The notes under the pieces were generated by a model. It had not been told where the DNA came from and did not search any database. It saw only the letters and a program-made list of their open reading frames with translations. From Bolinopsis microptera (Eukaryota; Ctenophora; Tentaculata; Lobata; Bolinopsidae), in contig NC_087077.1 in NCBI RefSeq assembly GCF_026151205.1, positions 15,848,983-15,908,982 on the forward strand: DNA of 60,000 nt. Direction: 5' to 3'. Below, in pieces: positions 23,560 to 36,100 of this stretch (its first letter is position 1; every line of letters begins with the position of its first letter). The translations under genes and the position numbers were made by a program.

Positions 23560-26280
23560 AACTAACAACATACAGTTTTGTAGTTAAATTATTCATGCTC
23601 TCATCAAGGGCGGAGTCTTTGGAGACGTTACCAGTCATCGTAACTTCCTAACTCAGCGAAGTAGACCCCTAATCAGACAAACTCATGATCGTTCCATTGT
23701 CCACATCTAATGATATACTCCAGTTTAACCAGTATAGATGTCTATAACAATTAGGAAGGAGGGACTAGAAGTCTTCTTGGATCTTTACCTATGGCCATCT
23801 TTAATCTCCCCTGATTGAACCTTCAACTAAGCTCATGGATCGCATGAATCTCAGAACAAAAGGTTTTGCTAGCAGTAGCTCTGAGTAGCCCCTCGCCATT
23901 ACAATGATGGTATACTTCTAGTTAGAACAACTGGTCGATGAATACCGAGAACTAGTTAGCTCAGTTATTCTAAAGCACTTCGTTTTCAGTTGTATTTGTA
24001 ATTTCCCGAAAATTACCATCTGTTCAGGAAAATTATAAATCTGTCTTTTTATTTATTAGCTGAGGACTTCATTCAATGTAGTTTTGTTCCTTGTTCCTAT
24101 ATTGGCCAATGTAGGAGCTGTTCTTTGATTCAAAAACGCAATTTATTATTTGTACCAATATACTCAACTTAAAATGAACGTGTCCCCAAAAGCTTAAAAG
24201 CTATGCAGCTCCCATCTCCCGTTTCTCAACTTTGACTCTGTTTTCCCCACCATCATTTTGCAAACGGCAAAAGATCAAATAAGAAATAACTTTAATTTTC
24301 AGTACTTTTGGTTGGAGACCAAATTTCGGTTCTATTTCTTGATATTACTTGAATTTTCAAAACTGACTACGTATCACAGAATACTATGGGCTCCTTCCCT
24401 TCATTTCTTTTCCCATTATGTAGCATAAAGTTTGTCTTCCCACTGCAACTTGGCCAGCAACCAACAGAATTATAAATTTTTAAAAGTTTTTTATCTGCCA
24501 TTAAGTCGAACGTGCTGGGATAATATTCTAACCTACTAATATTTTATATTCAAGTGGTCATATTAACAAGGATTAATAGAGATAGCAGGGGCTCATTAAG
24601 TCATTAGTGTATGGGTATGATTATACCGTTAGATAAACTAATGATACCCCTATTTTTAGTTAATATATGCTCATTAGTCATTTCCGTATGTGGCCGCACG
24701 ACGCACGTGAAAAATTGGGTTATAAATTTGTAACGTTGGGATAGACACGCTGATTAGTAATAGCCTGTAACCACTAACCAACAACATATAGTTTTGTAGT
24801 TAAATTATTCATGCTCTCGTCAAGGGGAGAGCCTTTGGAGTCGTTAGATTATCATAATAATTAACACCAACGACTCGATAGTCGATACCAATTACAATAA
24901 AATGCTAATTCCACGAAAATAGACTAATAATCGACCGAACCCACGTTGCATTGTCCTCATCTAATGATATACTCCAATCTCCAGGCTCCATACCAGTTAT
25001 CAGCATAACTTTTCATAGCAATTAGAAAGTAGGGGCTTTAACTGTTCTAGACCCATCCATAGACGGGAAGTTATTTGCAGGGTGCATCTTTTACACTTAT
25101 CACAGAATATGGCATCATTTTGGAGCATCTATTCCAGCTGAGGAGTCAACTCTCTGTTTTTGCTGACTTTTTATGTTTTCTTCAATCAAATATTCGAGGT
25201 TTTTACCGTCATCGCAAAAACTTAGTGAACGTATCATCAGCCACTATCTGAAAATAAACCTAGACAACAATTATCATCCTCCCTCTCTTATAGAACATAC
25301 TTGTGAGACAGGTGTAAGCAGTGTTGATATCATGCAGTGAAACTACCACATGACGCAATGTGCGAGTTGCATTTAGGAACCCCAGAGTCCCCCCCACTTT
25401 ATCGTTATGTTTAGTCTGACAATTCGATCTTGAACCTCCCCTGATTCAACCTTCAACAAATCCTTTCACTCGCTCTAGAACACACTTGTGAGACATGGCA
25501 CAGGTGTAAGCAGTGTGTAACAGTGTTGATATCATGGAGTGTGCAATTAGAATTTAGGAGACTGGAGCCGCTTTGTGGTTCAGTTTAATTTGACTTTGAC
25601 CTTGAATCTCATGACTCGCCTGATTCGACTGTTCACTAAGCTTATGAATCCCATGAATCTCAAAACGTTTTACAAATTGTTTCTCTTTGTCTGATCAATA
25701 GCCCCTCTCCAGCATAACTTTTCATAGCAATTAGGAAGTAGGGACTTTAACTGTTCTAGACCCATCACTGGACATGACGTTATTTGCAGGGTGCATCTTT
25801 TACACTTATCACAGAATATGGCATCATTTTGGAGCATCCATTCCAGCTGAGGAGTAACCTCTCTGTTTTTGCTGACTTTTTATGTTTTCTTCAATAAAAT
25901 ATTCGAGGTTTTTACCGTCATCAGCCACTATCCGAAAATAAACCTAGTCAACAAATCCTTTCACCCTCTCTAGGACACCTTACGAGACAGGTGTTGATAT
26001 AATGCAGTGTGCAATTAGGAGCCTGGAGAGTGGAGCCCCTTTGTGTTTTAGTTTAGTCTGACTTTAATCTTGAATCTCATGACTCGCCTGATTCAACTGT
26101 TGACTAAGCTAATGAATTCCATGGAAACGTTTTACAAAATGTTTCTCTTTGACCGAGCAGTAACCCCTCTCCATTACAATGATGGCCTACTTCTAGAAAA
26201 CATGCTGTGTAATTTCAGTAGGGTAGAGTTAACCACTGTTAATAAATACCTTCTCAGCTTTGCCATCCAGTGAGAGAATG
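23560..26280. repeat. Diverged direct repeats
   Basis: The clearest pair is about 25010-25245 and 25710-25935. Both contain TTCATAGCAATTAG, GTTCTAGACCCATC, GCAGGGTGCATCTTTTACAC and CCAGCTGAGGAGT. A second pair, near 23570-23730 and 24770-24990, shares CATACAGTTTTGTAGTTAAA-like text, ATTCATGCTCTC and TCTAATGATATACTCCA. A third, near 25560-25640 and 26010-26100, shares GAATCTCATGACTCGCCTGA. No coding capacity is apparent. Confidence 0.7.
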
Positions 26281-26297
26281 GAATCAAATTAGGGATA

Positions 26298-26930
26298 TGT
26301 CCTACTGGTAGGACATATTCGAATTTCAGCTTTCCACGACCGAAATTTTACTATGTTGACTGAATTTTTTTCATTGACTATCTTACAAGGTCACTGTGGA
26401 TGGCACAAGACACAATTGAGGTACTCAAACTTCTATTCCCAAAGACAGCTTTGATGAACGGAAAATCATCAGAATATAAAAAGACGTTTTGGAAGATTTT
26501 TAAAGAGGAGCTTTTCTGCCGTCCCCTTGACCACATTTTCGCGGTTTTGGCTGAAATTTTGACCAGTGACCAATCAGTGAGTTCGGTTAGAGTGACACAA
26601 GTCGCCATCAAGGTACTCGAAGCAGTATATTCGGAGAAAACTTTGATGCAATGAACATTTTGAGTATGTCCTACCGGTAGGACATGTTCGAATTTCAGAA
26701 CTTTCTGCGACCCAAATTTCACTGTTTTGACTGAGTTTTTCTTCAATGACCATCTTCAATGACCATCTTACTTCGAGTTTCAGCTTTTTGCGACCCAGAT
26801 TTCATTGTTTTGACTGAATTTTTCTTTAATGACCAGCTACAAGGTCACTGAGGAAGGCACAAGACACGATTGAGGTACTCAAAGTTCTATCGACCATCTT
26901 TTCAGCTATAATGTAAATCTTTTTATCATT
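26298..26930. repeat. Two diverged ~370-bp repeats each led by a palindrome
   Basis: ATGTCCTACTGGTAGGACAT at 26298 and the perfect palindrome ATGTCCTACCGGTAGGACAT at 26666 each precede TTCGAATTTCAG..CGACC..AATTTCAC..TTGACTGA. The block GGCACAAGACACAATTGAGG at 26402 and its relative at about 26856 also recur. Short ORFs here are repeated with the DNA and are not supported as genes. Confidence 0.75.
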
Positions 26931-27653
26931 TTGACCTTGACATTCTATGCGGTTTTGCACCTTGGCCAATGTAAGAAGTTAGAACTTTTATTTCATTTCT
27001 ATTTGATTAAGGTCTCTGAAAGAAATATATCGACATTAATTTTGTCCATAATTTATTAGAAGTTCAAATTAGTTGAAGCAATACAGGTCGAATTTACATC
27101 AGCATACAATCCCTTTCTTATTCTGTTTACTTGCTCATTTTCATTGTTATTGCCGGCTTGAGGAAGTCGACTCGGTCGTTCCTATTTTTGGAGTAACAAT
27201 GATTCACCTCAGAGTTTCCTACATCATAACGACTCCAATTATGAGTTAATTGCCATCTCTCCCAAAGTGAAACTTCCTAGCCACGATGCCAAGCACCTTG
27301 ATAAGTAACGTTTTATTTTCCGAGCTACACGCAAATATCCTCTTTCAGTTTCACTCCTTGTAATCACTTTAATCCTCTAAAACAATGGGTAAAATACTGC
27401 GCTACTAGGAAACGATTAAAAAATATAGCCAATTCGACAGATCTCGTGAGCCTGTTTCTCTCACTCTCCTACTGCACATTCAACACTCCAGAGTATCGTT
27501 CTGTAGGTTTCGTTAGCTATTAAATTAACAAGACAATAAGAACCGTGCTAGCCCTCTAGGGTCGAACACTTTTTTTAATGTACGAGATATTTTCTAATAG
27601 CATGACTTGTTCTTTAAAACTCATCAACCATTACCTTATAGCATCAGAAATAT

Positions 27654-29615
27654 ATGCTGTTTTTCCTGATCCTGTTTGGGACGATCTCAAATCTCTCCGA
27701 GGCCGAGGGTAAATATACCTAGTACATAATGATGAATATTGAATGTTTTGATATGTTCAACTGAACCAATAAAAAAGAACCGTACTGATGAATTAAAAGT
27801 GGGCTTGTCTCCAATTCATGAAATCTGTAAGATGTTATTGCAATGGCTCCAATTTGAGAGCATATGTATGATTTTTTGCGGAGATATAAATCGCGCCTAT
27901 TCAATATTCAAAAAGCAATTCCGCTTTTCTAACAACAAAAATCTGTTTCAGAAGAAAATAAGTTGGACCTGGCAAGTGCAGAGATGAAGAGCATTAAGGA
28001 TGGGTGGCCTGCCTCAAAGCTTATTGATGGAAACAAAGGAAGCCCTGCACACACTCTCGAACAACCTGAAGATCACGGTTTGTGGATAAGGGTTAATCTG
28101 GCGAAGTGCTCCTCTGTCACCAAGGTGATCGTCTATAACAGAGACTCGTCTCAACAACGGATAATTGGAGCTTCACTCTTCATAAAGACAGGAGATGAGT
28201 ATGTAGCAGATTGCGGTAAGTTCGACAGTGCAAAAGATTCCTACACGTTCGACTGCAGAGGAGACGGAAATAGGATAGAGATAAGTCAGGATGGAAGGGT
28301 AGAACATCCGTGGCATTTAGCGGAGATTGAAGTCTACGGCACCTCTGGAAATTCACCTCCGGTCTCACCACCTGTTTGCAAAGGTTGGTATCTATCGTCT
28401 TTAATATTCACAAACTCCAACACTAAAGGTACCGGTTAGCACTAGAGTCAAACTTATCTTCTACGTTTCATCATGACTTTAAAACATGGTTCCGTCTGGC
28501 GGTCAATGCACAAGAGCTAATAATACCAGTGATATGGCAGTTTATAGTGATTTAACTGACTTTAATTCCACTGATTAACGAATACGGCTCTTTATTTTGC
28601 AAGAATGTGAAAATATTCAAAAAAATGCTAGAACATTGGCTAAATTATCATACTCCAATGTTATCATGAGAAAATTGATTGGCAAAAAGGATAGGAAAAC
28701 CGATCGGGTTCAACTTATAGTAGATATGATTAATATTATGGAGCTTTCCATTTTGCTTTTTCTGCTGTAACAAGATAACATGTATATATTAGGATTTAAA
28801 AGAATGTATCAAATCAGGTAAAGTTGGCGTGACAGATCCCAAGAACATAGCTCGTCGCGGAACTGCTGAGCAAATCGATGGAACTTCCCCTGAAGTTGAA
28901 GCTTCGAACGCGATCGATGGAAGCAGGTAAATACTAAATGGTATTTTGTAACACTCAGATGTTTGCCAGTTAATTCGACAGATCTAATGTTAATCCGTCC
29001 CAGAATTAGCAAACTTCTGTCCACTTGGCTTCCGTGAGCCATGTGGACTCCAATTTAGCCCTCCCTCAATACATATCCTATTTCCTTTTACATCGTGCAA
29101 CGATGGTACGCGACAAAAAAAGTTTGTACTAGCACTACGTTATACCATTTCACAAAATAATATTTCACAGAGATTCACGGGCAGGAACAATCACGAAAGG
29201 AAAAGATGCGTGGTGGCTACTAACACTACCGAGCGAAATCATTATACGTGAGATCAAGGTAAAAATGAACTAAAATAATAAAATAGGTAGGCGATCAATA
29301 TAAAATTCATATCAATCCCATGTCATAGGCCTGCAAAAGAATTCGCCGCATATATACATCTCACGGCATACGTCCACAAGGTATACAACAGAGAGGGATC
29401 TGATTCCAACAGAATAGATGGAGTGACAGTTTGGGTTGGTATTGGTTTGACCGGAGGAGACTACGAACGCGCGGTTAAAGTCCGCACAATTGAATTCGAA
29501 GAGGGACAAAATCTTTATATCTTTTCCTATCTATATCAAAAAGGATCGAGCGTTCAGATTCAAGGCGGCAAAGAAATTGTATCACTTATTGAAGTGGAAG
29601 TTCATCAAGACTTAA
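27654..29615 (+). CDS. Secreted fucolectin-type protein with two FTP domains, 5 exons, 3' end open
   Basis: Exons 27654-27708, 27952-28383, 28803-28926, 29171-29258 and 29381-29615 join in phase. Exon 1 encodes a signal peptide (MLFFLILFGTISNLSEAE). Exon 2 alone encodes a complete FTP/F5-8C-like domain: ASKLIDGNKGS, WIRVNLAKCSSVTKVIVYNR, RIIGASLFI, HLAEIEVYG. It then has a Pro-rich linker SPPVSPPVCK. Exons 3-5 encode a second domain split by two introns: ASNAIDGSR, GKDAWWLLTLPSEI, VYNRE, RIDGVTVWVG, VSLIEVEVHQD. FTP domains bind fucose-containing glycans; secreted animal members act in innate recognition. The last exon ends in phase 1 at GTGAGT, so at least one more exon is needed; I did not find it. 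The copy at 15.9-16.8 kb is a duplicate of exons 3-5. The two domains have different intron structures, so they were not made by a recent internal duplication. Confidence 0.85.
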
Positions 29616-29966
29616 GTGAGTATAATTTTAGAGCCTTTTAAACTGTACACTTTAAAACCCAAACTCTCCCTCTCCCTTTCCCCCTCCCTCTCTCCTTCTC
29701 CCCTCTCCAGTCACGCCCTCCCTCCCTCCCTCCCTCTTCAGTCTCCAGTCTCCCATCCCCTCAATCCGTTTAAATAACAACCTTATCTTAGATATCAAAC
29801 AGCAGAGTGCAGGGAATATATTTATAAATGTATTTGCTATTGAGTATTTGTACACATCACTGATTGGATCAGACTATATTTTTCTCCGGGACTGAGTAGT
29901 GAGTATCCCTCGAAATTCGAGGTACAATATTTTTACCCGACATCGTAAATCAATTTTGATAACAAT

Positions 29967-30002
29967 ACGATTTAAAGGCTTCGAACGAGATCGATGAAAT
30001 CA
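29967..30002 (+). pseudogene. Orphan fragment of the fucolectin third exon
   Basis: GGCTTCGAACGAGATCGATG followed by AAATCAGGTAAAT matches the end of exon 3 (GCTTCGAACGCGATCGATGG, then AAGCAGGTAAAT), including the donor. The following ~40 bp also echo the intron start (GGTAAATACTAAATG). Only this scrap is present, about 1 kb downstream of the gene. It is a small partial duplication or a relic of another domain. Confidence 0.6.
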
Positions 30003-30173
30003 GGTAAATTTTTTTTTGTTGGTAAATACTAAATGAGTAAATGGTATTATTTCTATAAATATTAGACGGTGCCGAGACTATCAAAATATACTTACTTTAG
30101 TAATATATATTTCAAACTTTAAAAAATGTATACCTAAATTCCTCACTAAACTGAAACCTCAGCTGGTACATAC

Positions 30174-33100
30174 CTTACTGAAGTCGTCAGAAAGAGAGTC
30201 TGACCCGACGGACTCGGCTCGGTCACGTGACGAGGAGGCAGACCCGGAGTCTGTCTGCAGGACTCCCCTTCTCCCCTCCGTTGTGCACACATACTGCATG
30301 TACTGTGAGCTGCGGCGGGAGGTATCAGATAAGTGCCATGATCAACTAGTTTAAATATTTAGCATCAATAGTTATAAATCTGGAATGCTATTGATATATC
30401 TCGGTTTAGTGTACCAATGAAAATTTTTAAAACGTTTAAAAATTTCCAGGATTTAGTGGCTGACTCGGTTTAGACACACAGCCAGCACAGTGGAGATGGG
30501 GGCTGACTTTGCAGACTGGTCGATGTAAAGTATTAAGTAATCATTATTTAATTAACTATTTTCAATTTTAGTATTATGTTTTTATCGCCAAATCCTCCAT
30601 GTCGCAACCATTCCACCGACCACCACTGCAATCTTGCTTCAAGATGCGATCAAGTCATTCGAAAATCAAACAAATTATTTTCAGACAAAAGAAACGGTGA
30701 AGATGACGGCTGACAGGGTGGAGATGACGGCAAATACTGCGAACAGATTTCGATATGGTAATGGACATTTTATTTTGATGTTCATGGAGGCATAAATGAC
30801 TTTCACTTTCGTGAATTTTTATTAAAAACTTGAGGGATACATAGAAGAAAATATCAATTGATTTACAATTTTTGTAAACAATTGTTTGGAAGCATCTTGG
30901 ACATTTAAATTTATATTACTATAACGTTTTTACGTAAAGGGATTATTTAATTTCAATATAATTAATTGTTTCGGTCTTCTTTATAGGTGGTTAGAATATT
31001 TTTGTCGGGATACAGTGAAGTTTTGGTTAAGAGTATAATTTATCGTAGCATTTTGACTTTGACATACAGATGTTTTGTAAATAAAATATTTTTCGGTAAA
31101 TGGTCTTTACAAATATTATGTTTATGGTAGGGTCAGTTTGTCAGGGTTTAAATATCACGTGATAATTGGCATCTCATGGGTATTTTAACATGTTTACAGT
31201 AGTATTTTGACTATTGGGTCATTTTACGGCTCCCCAAATATCGGCATTAGTTATTTGTATTAGCTATAGAGTACTACACTCTCACATAAAACAAACTAAA
31301 TTGTTATTGAATTTTCTAAAGCATTTCTTCTTCGACGGCAACAGTTATGTTGAGGTTTTTAAGAACGTAACGGCAACCGTGAGGCTCACGTGATGTGCTG
31401 TGACTATCACGTGATGTGACTATCACGTGATGTGACTATCACGTGATGTGACTATCACGTGATGTGACTATCACGTGTTGTGACTATCACGTGATGTGCT
31501 GTGACTATCACGTGTTGTGACTATCACGTGATGTGCTGTGACTATCACGTGATGTGCTGTGACTATCACGTGTTGTGACTATCACGTGACGTGTTGTGAC
31601 TATCACGTGATGTGCTGTGACTATCACGTGTTGTGACTATCACGTGATGTGACTATCACGTGATGTGCTGTGACTATCACGTGATGTGCTGTGACTATCA
31701 CGTGATGTGACTATCATGTGTTGTGACTATCACGTGATGTGCTGTGACTATCACGTGATGTGTTGTGAATATCACGTGTTGTGTTGTGACTATCACGTGA
31801 TGTGCTGTAACTATCACGTGATGTGCTGTGACTATCACGTGATGTGACTATCACGTGTTGTGACTATCACGTGACGTGATGTGACTATCACGTGATGTGC
31901 TGTTACTATCACGTGTTCTGTCACCTGATGAGGAAAGGCTTGTAATGCTGCTCACTGATCATAGTGTAGATCTCCTCCTGTATCTCGTATATAAACTGCC
32001 AGTACCCGCTCTTATGCTCCACGTACGCTTCTGCCATTCGGATCAGATGACGGGAAACCTGCGGATACGAAAGGATAAGTCAAAAAATCAAAACATTTGT
32101 GATGTGACAAAATATGAGAGGAATTGGGTGCGAAGATATACTTGATAGATCTTTATCTACTTGCCTGATGAGCCCTCAGAGGGGACGTGACAGTGAGATG
32201 GTCCAAATAGCCCTGTTTTATCAGCGGATACAACTCCTCTGGCCGCTTTTCCAGAGTTCTGCACTGTTCTATCAGCAACCAGAGTTTAAGAGGCCCGTAG
32301 TCCTTCTGCTTTTCTAGGAACTGATAGATATATGATATAAAGCAAAATAGAAATATATTGAAGAACGAGGTTATTGTTTTCAGCAAGATCATGTAAGTGG
32401 CTAATATCACGAACAACAAATATGATCTAAATTGTACATGAGTCATTACATTCAAGTTTCAGCAAATAAATCAGATTGTTGCAACTACGACAATATACCA
32501 TTCTAAACCACACACCAAGTACCTGTACGAAGAAGGGCAGGACGTACGGACTGTACATGATCTCGTCCAGTTCCAATAACTTGGTCTCAGCCTCCCGGAA
32601 CCTCATATCTGCATAGTGCGGGGTACGCTTCTGTAAGCACGTGATATCGTATATTCGCTTCTCGCACGTTACCTTCGCAACTTTGCACTGCAATAAAAAG
32701 ATTCATTGGAACACTTTAAACTTTAATAGGTTACAAATTTTACTTCTCAAATGTTTGAGCTAGCGATAGTTTTTTTTAATAGCGTGGCGGAATAATATTA
32801 GATAAACAGGTATGTCTTGTATTTTAACCTGGTTGATGTATCTCGCTAGATTTCGGGTGGATAGGCGGTAACTTTTACTATTTATCTGGGATAAAAGTCC
32901 ATCAAAATCTTGTTCTTGTTTCAAGTTCTCAACCGTCATAGCTTGCATAATCTCTGCTATGACTTTGTATCTGAAGATTTGTTTACCATCAATAAAAAAC
33001 ATTTATGTAATGTATGAAGTGTTTTGAGTTATGTTGCAAGGGTGCAGGCCGGCTTGAAACCTTGCGGTGTGTACAAATCTAACAGTGCGGCGGCGTCCGG

Positions 33101-36100
33101 CGGCGGCATGCACCCCTAAAATGTTGACCCCTCTAAAATAACCTTAGCTGGCGTAGTTTGCTTAAATCAGCCTCCTTGTTGATCTTCTTGATGAAATCTT
33201 CGTACGTTTTTGCTTGTGTGAAAAACTTTCTGTCCTTCATCGGTGAGCCTGAGAAAAATTCGGAATAATGATTGATTGCAGGAAACAACTACTGGCCGTA
33301 AACAGACTCAGGGACAAAAGGATTTCGCGGTTATTTTGGCCAAAAATCGCGATACCGCGAATTAAATTTCGCGGTATATTAAACTATACATAAAATTTGT
33401 CGCAAATAATGGGAAAAATCGCGATTCCGTACATGCCGCGATTTCCTTTTGTCGGGGGTGATGCAACGACCATTAATGACCATTAATGACCATTAATGAC
33501 CATTAATGACCATTAATGACCATTAATGACCATTAATGACAATGTCAGTTTTGCCAAAATTTCAAATACTGACATTAATGGTCATGTTTTTTTCCGCACT
33601 TCCTGGAACAAGAAGGACGGACACAAGGACCACTTAGAACCTACCTAAAGTTAACTAACAATAAGTAGACGGTACTTTACGTCTTGGACGGGGATAAAAA
33701 GTTAATTTTACAACTTTCTCAAACACTGATATTACCACATATTACAACTAACCCAATTATACCATAACAATTAATGAAGATCGCTATTTAAGCCCTATTT
33801 AAGAAAGAGAATTATACCAATGATAACATCATGCATCAAGGTACCGAGCAAGATTTAATTCCGATGAATGTTCTCCCAATCTAAACTTATTATTGAACCA
33901 TCCTGGGTCTTCACCCAACACTGGGAAGACATATCGTGCTCAATACAGATCGCCACCGCAGGTCTTCTCTCTCCCGATCGAGCATTTCCTTTTCTTTGTG
34001 ATGCTTTAGATGTCTTAACAGATATAGAAAGCACTTTGCCCTGCACAACCGTGCGCCTTCTTTTTTCATCCTTGCCTGTTATGAGTATACCAGTTATTGT
34101 TCCACCAACTTGCAAGTTGCACCTCTTGAGCGTTGCATAGCTCTGGTTCTGCTAAACCTTTACAGACTGGGCGATACAACCCAATACTTGTATCCAAGGC
34201 AAGACCAAAAAATCTTTTCCTTCGGCTTTTCGCACCAAAGTTGGTCTTGCCTTGGTTACAATATTTGGTCACGGCAGACCGATAGTCTATCTCTTTCCCC
34301 CGATTTCTGACCTTAGTGGAGCTATCAACCAGCTCTTCGTCCTCATAATCAGAAAAATTGTCTTCACTCTCATGGTCTGATTCATCATCTGATTGTTGTT
34401 CACTACCATATGAGAGTGGAAATTGGAGACTCCGCCGTCTTTCAGAAATAACATTTCCATTATCACCTGAAAGATACGAACTTCCATAACTAGAAGAGGA
34501 AACAAAGAGTTCCTCTCCAATCTTGGATCCTCTTTTTAAGCTTTGGATAAGGTTACTCATCTTGACCGAACCTCCAAAATCAACAGCAATCTTTTTCTCT
34601 GGATGTTTGCTCCACTCAGAACGAAAGAGTGTCTTCCCCCGGGTATGAGCGGTTTTATGAACACTTGTACCATATTCAACATCAAGCGTATTCTCCACCT
34701 CTAATAGTCGGTTGTAACGACCCATGGCTTCAGGGACTCTTGTAGAGTCGATTTGTGTGCGTCTACCGGAGTGACGTCCAACCCTAATTCGAGCGAAGAG
34801 TTGTTCATTATGATCAGACGATAAAAACCACGGTACTACTGGTGCTTTGGGGTGATTACAAATCAAGTCGACAAAATACAAGACAAGTCCGTTAGCTGCG
34901 GTTATTAAGTCTTTTAAGCTTTCTCTAGTTATGAAGTTCTCGCTGGTATTGAATTTCTTCGAGTGTTCTCCCCACAGAGTGAAGAACATCTAAAAATTAT
35001 TCTGATAAAGATAACCGATAACTTCAGTTTTGAAAGTATAACGTGGAATACACAATTTAAGACAAACACATTTCATCGTAACACCAAATTCTAAAAATTT
35101 ACTCAGCTATTTAACAACAGTGTAACGGAATGATTTTCACGGCAAGGAGAATCGTAAAACTTCAAAAGTTATTTCTAGGGCCCAAAAAAGCCCCACTTTC
35201 TGGGGTCCTTTGGGACTTCAAAAAAGTGATCCGAAAAAAAAGTAATCCGAAAAAATAGGGAACCATACACGTACAAAAAAGTACGAAACATGATTTCTCC
35301 CCTCAATTAGTCAAGGCTACTGCCAGATATTTCAAAATTTGAGATATCTTATGCATATGACCATTAATGACCATTAATGACCATTAATGACCATTAATGA
35401 CCATTAATGACCATTAATGACCATTAATGACCATTAATGACCATTAATGACCATTAATGACAATGTCAGTTTCGGAAAAATCCCAAATACTGACATTAAT
35501 GGTCGTTGCATCACCCCCCTTTTGTCCCTGGTAAACAGTCTCTGCTATACCTATCGGCTGACAAGTTTTCAGGGAAATATCTTGATATTATGAACGGATT
35601 GGCTTATTTAAAATCCCCTTTAATGCTTTGTGAGGTTATAGGTGATGTTTATTTTCATCACAACTCAAGTTTTAGATGTTTTTAAAGATTAAAAACAGTA
35701 ATGCTCATCGATGCCCGTTTGACCAAAAATTGAGGAATAAATGGACATGCCTTTATCCGTCGTTATTTATACAAAATAAATACATTACGTACTATTGTAT
35801 AGTTGTATTATACATTTGAAATCGTTTATAAAGCTATAAGAAAATATCATGAACCACGGTACAGTATAGTAATTTTCATAGTCAGTTGTAAAACCTCATA
35901 TTTATTTTTGCCCTGTCAATAAAGCTACTTATTTTGCCAGCCATATTTAACCAAATTCAGTTCACTCAGTTTCTCACACACGATCTGCTGAGGTTTACTA
36001 CTGCTAATTTTAGAAATCTCATCAGAGTTCTCGTATATCATAGATTTCCCGGGAAACGTCATCCACCCATCCTCAAATGTCTTTTCCTTTGCCATCTTTT

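Larger units (their letters stand above)
33298..35538. mobile_element. hAT-like MITE (~150 bp) split by a later transposon
   Basis: Outer inverted ends are CAGGGACAAAAGGATTTCGC at 33308 and CCGCGATTTCCTTTTGTCCC plus TG. The second is itself split by the inner element between TTTTGTC and the final bases (35519-35530). The inverted ends agree at 20 of 22 positions. The 8-bp direct repeat GTAAACAG flanks them (33298-33305 and 35531-35538). CAGGG-type ends with an 8-bp duplication fit the hAT superfamily. Without the insertion the element is about 152 bp, rich in CGCGGT/ACCGCGA inverted words, so nonautonomous. Confidence 0.78.

Noticed and set aside
26378-26746. 122-codon minus ORF and overlapping plus ORFs
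   Set aside because: They lie in a duplicated noncoding repeat whose other copy does not keep the frame.
31386-31924. CRISPR-like array
   Set aside because: Units are contiguous 16/21-bp tandem repeats with no unique spacers, in a eukaryotic intron.
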